A DNA stretch of 7,151 bases from Planctomycetaceae bacterium (GTDB lineage: Bacteria > Planctomycetota > Planctomycetia > Pirellulales > UBA1268): NCBI GenBank assembly GCA_947453125.1, contig CANGGC010000125.1, forward strand, positions 1-7,151, in the 5' to 3' direction. Positions 6,414 to 7,151 of the stretch are shown one piece after another; the first letter of the stretch is position 1, and each line of letters opens with the position of its first letter. The notes beneath the pieces were generated by a model, which saw only the letters and a list, made by a program, of their open reading frames with translations, was not told the origin of the DNA and made no database searches. The position numbers and the translations under genes are program-made.

Positions 6414-6432
6414 GAGTAGGAGCTTCTTACTC
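6414..6432. repeat. Short hairpin downstream of the palindromic element
   Basis: Arms starting gagta and ending tactc pair over eight or nine base pairs including G-U wobbles, with a tiny loop around gct. It may be part of the same repeat as the larger element just upstream. No T tract follows. Confidence 0.45.
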
Positions 6433-6477
6433 TGCGTAGGCGATGCGGGGATCGGCGAACGCTTGAGGAGTGACGAG

Positions 6478-6492
6478 GTTCCTCCGAGGAAC
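6478..6492. repeat. Short perfect hairpin gttcct/aggaac
   Basis: Six-bp arms at 6478-6483 and 6487-6492 flank the loop ccg. On the plus strand it is followed 10 bases later by a short T run (cttttg, near 6501-6504), too short and distant for a firm terminator call, though it could help end plus-strand transcripts. Confidence 0.4.
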
Positions 6493-6552
6493 GACGAAAC
6501 TTTTGCCGGCCCCGCCGAAGGATCACCCACAGGCAGGTCACCGACACCGCAC

Positions 6553-6594
6553 AAAAAACTGCGGGGCATCGACCTCATCCGGCCGATGCCCCGC
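6553..6594 (-). terminator. Rho-independent terminator of gltD
   Basis: Read on the minus strand, an 11-bp perfect stem (gcggggcatcg at 6594-6584, cgatgccccgc at 6571-6561) with a 12-base loop is followed after two bases by six Ts (6558-6553). It starts 40 bases beyond the gltD stop codon. Stem strength, loop and T run fit the standard intrinsic terminator, and the orientation fits only gltD. Confidence 0.85.
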
Positions 6595-6633
6595 GGTGCG
6601 ATTGTTGGAATCCTTCAGAAGCCCGGCGCCGCC

Positions 6634-7151
6634 TCAGGCGTGGACGGCGAACTCTCCTGCTGACACGCTCGGGAGATGGGTCTGCCCCATCAGCCACAGA
6701 TCGATCGACCGGGCAGCCTCGCGCCCCTCGTGGATCGCCCACACGACAAGCGACTGGCCGCGACGCATGTCGCCGGCGGCGAAGACGCCCTCGCGGCTCG
6801 TCTTGTAGTCAGCGCCAGCCTTGAGGTTGCCACGGGGATCGAGTTCGAGGCCGAGCTCGGCGATCGGCCCCTGCTTCTCCGGACCGACAAATCCCATCGC
6901 CAAGAGCGCGAGCTGGCAGGGCCATTCCTCTTCGCTGCCGGGCACTTCCTTGAACTTGAACTGCCCGCTCCCCGGATCGGTGTACCACTCGATGCGGACG
7001 GTCTTGAGGGCCTTGAGCTTCCCCTGCTCGTCGCCGAGAAATTCCTTGGTGAGGATGCACCATTCGCGGCGGCAGCCTTCCTCGTGGGAGGTGCTCGTGC
7101 GGAGGATCACCGGCCACTGCGGCCACGGCGTACTCGCCGGCCGCTCGTCGC
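6634..7151 (-). CDS. gltD: Glutamate synthase small (beta) subunit, C-terminal part (5' end outside window)
   Basis: The frame is open from the right edge to a TGA at 6636-6634, giving 171 residues. The visible start-like GTG at 7110 is internal, because the homologous sequence continues upstream (DERPAS, then PWPQWP). Recognisable GltD features are PWPQWP, the TSTSHEEGC segment, KFKEVPGSEEEWP, LALLAMGFVGPE, and the C-terminal FAD-binding stretch GVFAAGDMRRGQSLVVWAIHEGREAA. The N-terminal 4Fe-4S cysteines and the first nucleotide-binding motif are beyond the window. By family, GltD takes electrons from NAD(P)H through FAD and passes them to the large subunit GltB, which makes two glutamates from glutamine and 2-oxoglutarate. 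It is a cytoplasmic step of ammonia assimilation. gltB would be expected upstream, to the right of the window. The gene is followed by a clear intrinsic terminator. Confidence 0.94.
   Translation of the reverse strand, partial: DERPASTPWPQWPVILRTSTSHEEGCRREWCILTKEFLGDEQGKLKALKTVRIEWYTDPGSGQFKFKEVPGSEEEWPCQLALLAMGFVGPEKQGPIAELGLELDPRGNLKAGADYKTSREGVFAAGDMRRGQSLVVWAIHEGREAARSIDLWLMGQTHLPSVSAGEFAVHA

Larger units (their letters stand above)
6220..6633. other. 414-base gene-free stretch between convergent genes
   Basis: This stretch separates the TIM-barrel gene (plus) from gltD (minus). Open frames on both strands look like translated repeat DNA, with Arg/Ser/Pro-rich sequence and no domain. 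It holds an inverted-repeat element (6241-6397), two further hairpins (6414-6432 and 6478-6492) and the gltD terminator (6553-6594). No separate T-tailed terminator for the plus-strand TIM-barrel gene is visible, so the inverted repeats may serve that role. Confidence 0.65.

Noticed and set aside
6241..6663. Open frames on both strands across the convergent intergenic region
   Set aside because: They translate the inverted-repeat element and the gltD terminator, and the plus-strand one runs into the gltD coding end.

Overview
The window is high-GC DNA, and its gene content points to a planctomycete, probably from the Pirellulales or a relative. The clues are a Tat-exported sugar phosphate isomerase/epimerase of the type these genomes carry in many copies, a lysine/alanine/proline-rich histone H1-like protein, proline-rich secreted proteins, GTG starts, and long intergenic stretches full of inverted repeats. 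The assignment is inferred from gene style; the window has no rRNA or marker gene.

Layout from left to right: (1) the 3' part of a glycine/arginine-rich hypothetical protein (1-525, +). (2) A gene-poor stretch (526-1163) with five perfect or near-perfect GC-rich inverted repeats. (3) A 270-residue basic, probably nucleic-acid-binding protein (1164-1976, +). (4) Convergent to it after 31 bases, a secreted thermonuclease-like protein with a very long Pro/Ala linker and a complete C-terminal SNase domain (2008-3459, -). (5) A 202-base divergent spacer. (6) A plus-strand pair: a secreted HExxH metallopeptidase-like protein whose C-terminal part resembles a LecA/PA-IL-type lectin domain (3662-5047), and a Tat-dependent xylose-isomerase-like TIM-barrel protein (5080-6219), 32 bases apart and probably co-transcribed. 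(7) A 414-base gene-free stretch (6220-6633) with a large imperfectly palindromic, repeat-like element and a clear intrinsic terminator. (8) The C-terminal part of the glutamate synthase small subunit GltD (6634-7151, -), to which that terminator belongs.

Three adjacent genes (nuclease, metallopeptidase, TIM-barrel isomerase/epimerase) encode proteins with export signals. They could serve extracytoplasmic breakdown of nucleic acid, protein and carbohydrate, but the first is divergently transcribed and no shared pathway is demonstrable. I see no defence system, CRISPR array, mobile element, tRNA or rRNA. The least ordinary items are the peptidase/lectin-like fusion with degenerate calcium-ligand positions, the replacement of a usual metal-binding histidine in the TIM-barrel protein, and the inverted-repeat element at about 6241-6510. 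I do not see a convincing new multi-gene system.
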